Positions 6,166 through 7,260 of a stretch of 7,260 bases of DNA are shown here, one piece after another. Source of the DNA: Actinomycetes bacterium (GTDB lineage: Bacteria; Actinomycetota; Acidimicrobiia; Acidimicrobiales; Palsa-688). The notes under the pieces were generated by a model. That model did not search any database, had not been told where the DNA came from, and was given only the letters and a program-made list of their open reading frames with translations. The stretch lies in contig JAKAXN010000229.1 in the NCBI GenBank assembly GCA_021816565.1, positions 1 to 7,260 on the forward strand, in the 5' to 3' direction. Each line of letters starts with the position of its first letter. The first letter of the stretch is position 1. Both the position numbers and the translations under genes were made by a program.

Positions 6166-6825
6166 ATGCACATACCCGGCAAGCGGTTGGTCACCACATC
6201 GGCGGCCGTAGGCCTGGCCGTGGGCGGGGGCCTGACCGGGTCCTTCCTGGCCGCCGGGCCGGCCAGCGCGGCCAGCGCGGCCAGCGCGAGAGTTCCCGGG
6301 AGACTCGGCGCCTCCGAGCGGGGGGCGCGGGCCGAGCCCTCGGCGGCCCGGACCGGCTCCGCCTGTCCCCGCCCCGGGGCCATCGAAGGCTCGCAGGCCT
6401 CGACGACGATCCACCACCACAGCGTCCTGATCGGCCTGCCCGGCTACAACCCGGACCGCACCAGCTCCGACACCATCACCAACAACAGCACCCGCTCCGC
6501 CCTCGGCGGCCTCCTCAACAACGCCTCGTCCTCCGGCTATCCCAGCTGGACCGCCACCACCGCCTCGACGTCCCGCTCTGCCGGCGCCATCGCCCCGGTG
6601 ATGGAGGGGGCCATCGAGGGCTCGCAGGCCACGTTCACCGTCCACCACCACAGCGTCCTGATCGGCCTGCCCGGCTACAACCCGGACCGCACCAGCTCCG
6701 ACACCATCACCAACAACAGCACCCGCTCCGCCCTCGGCGGCCTGCTCAACCGGGCCTCGGCCCCCGGCTATCCCAGCTGGGCGAGCGGGAGCTCCGGGGC
6801 ACCGGCCGGCTGCCGCGGCGGCTGA
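6166..6825 (+). CDS. Secreted protein of unknown family with two 58-residue repeats
   Basis: I do not recognise this family. The 219-residue product has a clear Sec signal peptide: basic start MHIPGKR, hydrophobic core about residues 8-31, then three consecutive ASA triplets (33-41), each a possible signal peptidase I site. No membrane anchor follows, so it should be exported and released or cell-wall associated. After a Pro/Ala/Arg-rich linker, two repeats span 71-128 and 148-205. They match at 52 of 58 positions and are joined by a Ser/Thr/Ala-rich linker (129-147). Each begins GAIEGSQA, then has HHHSVLIGLPGYNPDR, TITNNSTRSALGGLLN and ends GYPSW. The triple histidine could bind metal, but that is speculation. 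The only two cysteines, C67 and C216, bracket the repeats and might form a disulfide. ATG 6166 is chosen because GGAGG ends 5 nt upstream and it opens the signal peptide. It points toward trxA and shares the stem-loop at 6883. Confidence 0.88.
   Translation: MHIPGKRLVTTSAAVGLAVGGGLTGSFLAAGPASAASAASARVPGRLGASERGARAEPSAARTGSACPRPGAIEGSQASTTIHHHSVLIGLPGYNPDRTSSDTITNNSTRSALGGLLNNASSSGYPSWTATTASTSRSAGAIAPVMEGAIEGSQATFTVHHHSVLIGLPGYNPDRTSSDTITNNSTRSALGGLLNRASAPGYPSWASGSSGAPAGCRGG
6261..6287 (+). repeat. Three tandem 9-bp units at the signal-peptide cleavage region
   Basis: GGCCAGCGC occurs three times without mismatch (6261-6269, 6270-6278, 6279-6287). In the reading frame this encodes ASA three times (residues 33-41), multiplying the AxA signal peptidase motif. 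Confidence 0.9.
6376..6549 (+). repeat. Internal coding repeat, copy 1
   Basis: Copy 1 of the 174-bp repeat encodes residues 71-128 of the secreted protein. Bases 6410-6512 are identical to 6641-6743 in copy 2, 231 bp downstream, including all synonymous positions. Confidence 0.95.
6607..6780 (+). repeat. Internal coding repeat, copy 2
   Basis: Copy 2 encodes residues 148-205. Differences from copy 1 are confined to both ends of the unit (for example Thr-Phe-Thr-Val for Ser-Thr-Thr-Ile near the start, and Asn-Arg for Asn-Asn near the end). Confidence 0.95.
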
Positions 6826-6882
6826 CCGGCCCCGGCGACGGAACCCCGGACCCGACCGGAAGGCATCAAGCTCGAATGCAGA

Positions 6883-6908
6883 AGCGCCGGGCCCGCAGGC
6901 CCGGCGCT
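6883..6908. terminator. Bidirectional stem-loop terminator between convergent genes
   Basis: AGCGCCGGGCC (6883-6893) pairs perfectly with GGCCCGGCGCT (6898-6908) around a CGCA tetraloop, an 11-bp, almost all-GC stem. It lies 57 bp after the secreted-protein stop and 29 bp beyond the trxA stop on the other strand, so it can end both transcripts. No T-run follows on either side, which is common in high-GC actinobacteria. Confidence 0.8.
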
Positions 6909-6937
6909 CACCAATCCACCCGACGGTGCCGGGCGTC

Positions 6938-7260
6938 CTACAGGTAGGGGTTGAGCTCCTGGAGCAGCTGGCCCTTGCCCTTGGCCCCCACGATGCGTAC
7001 CTGGGGCTCGCCGTCCTTGAACAGGATCATGGTCGGGATGCTCATCACCTCGAACCGGCGGGCCAGCTCCAGGTTCTCGTCGATGTTGATCTTGCCGATC
7101 CGGATCTTCCCGGCCTGCTCGGTGGCGATCTCATCGAGGATCGGCGCCACCATCTTGCAGGGGCCGCACCACTCCGCCCAGAAGTCCACCAGGACCGGCT
7201 CCGAAGCGCCCTGGATCTCCTCGTCGAACGTCTGGTCAGTGAGTGTCAACTCGAGTTGAG
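6938..7260 (-). CDS. trxA: Thioredoxin, 5' end probably just outside the window
   Basis: Thioredoxin is a small cytoplasmic disulfide reductase, recycled by thioredoxin reductase and supplying electrons to enzymes such as ribonucleotide reductase and methionine sulfoxide reductases. Counting from the TTG at 7249-7247 there are 103 residues. The fold markers are present: [13 protein letters not shown] with the redox-active WCGPC at 27-31, the cis-proline IPT at 71-73, and FKDG at 77-80. The stop is TAG at 6940-6938. The true start is unresolved. TTG has no ribosome binding site in the 11 bases before it, and the frame stays open to the edge (reading Gln-Leu-Glu before it). Known members have about 105-110 residues, so a start a few codons beyond the window is likely. 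The gene converges on parAB, as trx does near the origin of mycobacteria, where trxB lies upstream of it. Confidence 0.95.
   Translation of the reverse strand, partial: QLELTLTDQTFDEEIQGASEPVLVDFWAEWCGPCKMVAPILDEIATEQAGKIRIGKINIDENLELARRFEVMSIPTMILFKDGEPQVRIVGAKGKGQLLQELNPYL

Noticed and set aside
6153..6947. 264-codon forward frame overlapping the secreted protein
   Set aside because: Arg/Pro/His-rich out-of-frame reading of the repeat gene that also runs through the terminator stem and into the trxA 3' end.
1..7260. CRISPR array, rRNA, defence system or prophage genes
   Set aside because: No regularly spaced repeats, rRNA motifs, nuclease, integrase or phage structural motifs were found on either strand.

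Overview
The window is GC-rich (roughly 70% by eye) and looks like the chromosome-segregation locus of a high-GC actinobacterium. Evidence for this is the overlapping parA-parB pair with canonical parS sites, an actinobacterial-type ParB (ENLHR motif followed by LNPLEEAAAYQQL), and a thioredoxin gene converging on parAB. The parAB / trx convergence is also known near the replication origin of mycobacteria. The organism could belong to a deep actinobacterial class such as Acidimicrobiia, but the sequence alone cannot fix this.

Layout. Bases 1-68 hold the last residues of a probable Fur-family metalloregulator. Bases 69-3499 form an unusually long gene-poor stretch. It contains one perfect-core parS (779-794), a nearly full-length but frameshifted relic of an IS21-family istB ATPase gene (about 1072-1830), and a tandem 24-bp repeat that resembles the right end of that element (1850-1897). 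About 1.5 kb without a recognisable gene follows, then two more parS sites 35 bp apart, just before parA. No rsmG (gidB) or other gene usually found upstream of parA is visible. Bases 3500-5831 are parA and parB, overlapping by 26 bp. ParA carries an unusual ~230-residue Pro/Ala/Thr/Glu/Ser-rich N-terminal extension. Bases 5832-6165 hold GC-rich stems, a DnaA-box-like inverted array and a long leader. Bases 6166-6825 encode a secreted protein of unknown family built from two nearly identical 58-residue repeats. A strong shared stem-loop (6883-6908) separates it from trxA, which is on the minus strand and runs to the right edge.

How it fits together. ParB loads on parS as a CTP-dependent clamp, spreads over neighbouring DNA, and works with the ParA ATPase to move the origin region. 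With parS on both sides of the silent IS21 relic and directly in front of parA, ParB spreading may also control parAB expression. The secreted repeat protein and thioredoxin are neighbours in the ori-proximal block, with no shown functional link to segregation. The most novel items are the two-repeat secreted protein (with a 103-nt internal repeat identical at the DNA level), the long disordered ParA arm, and the DnaA-box-like array behind parB.
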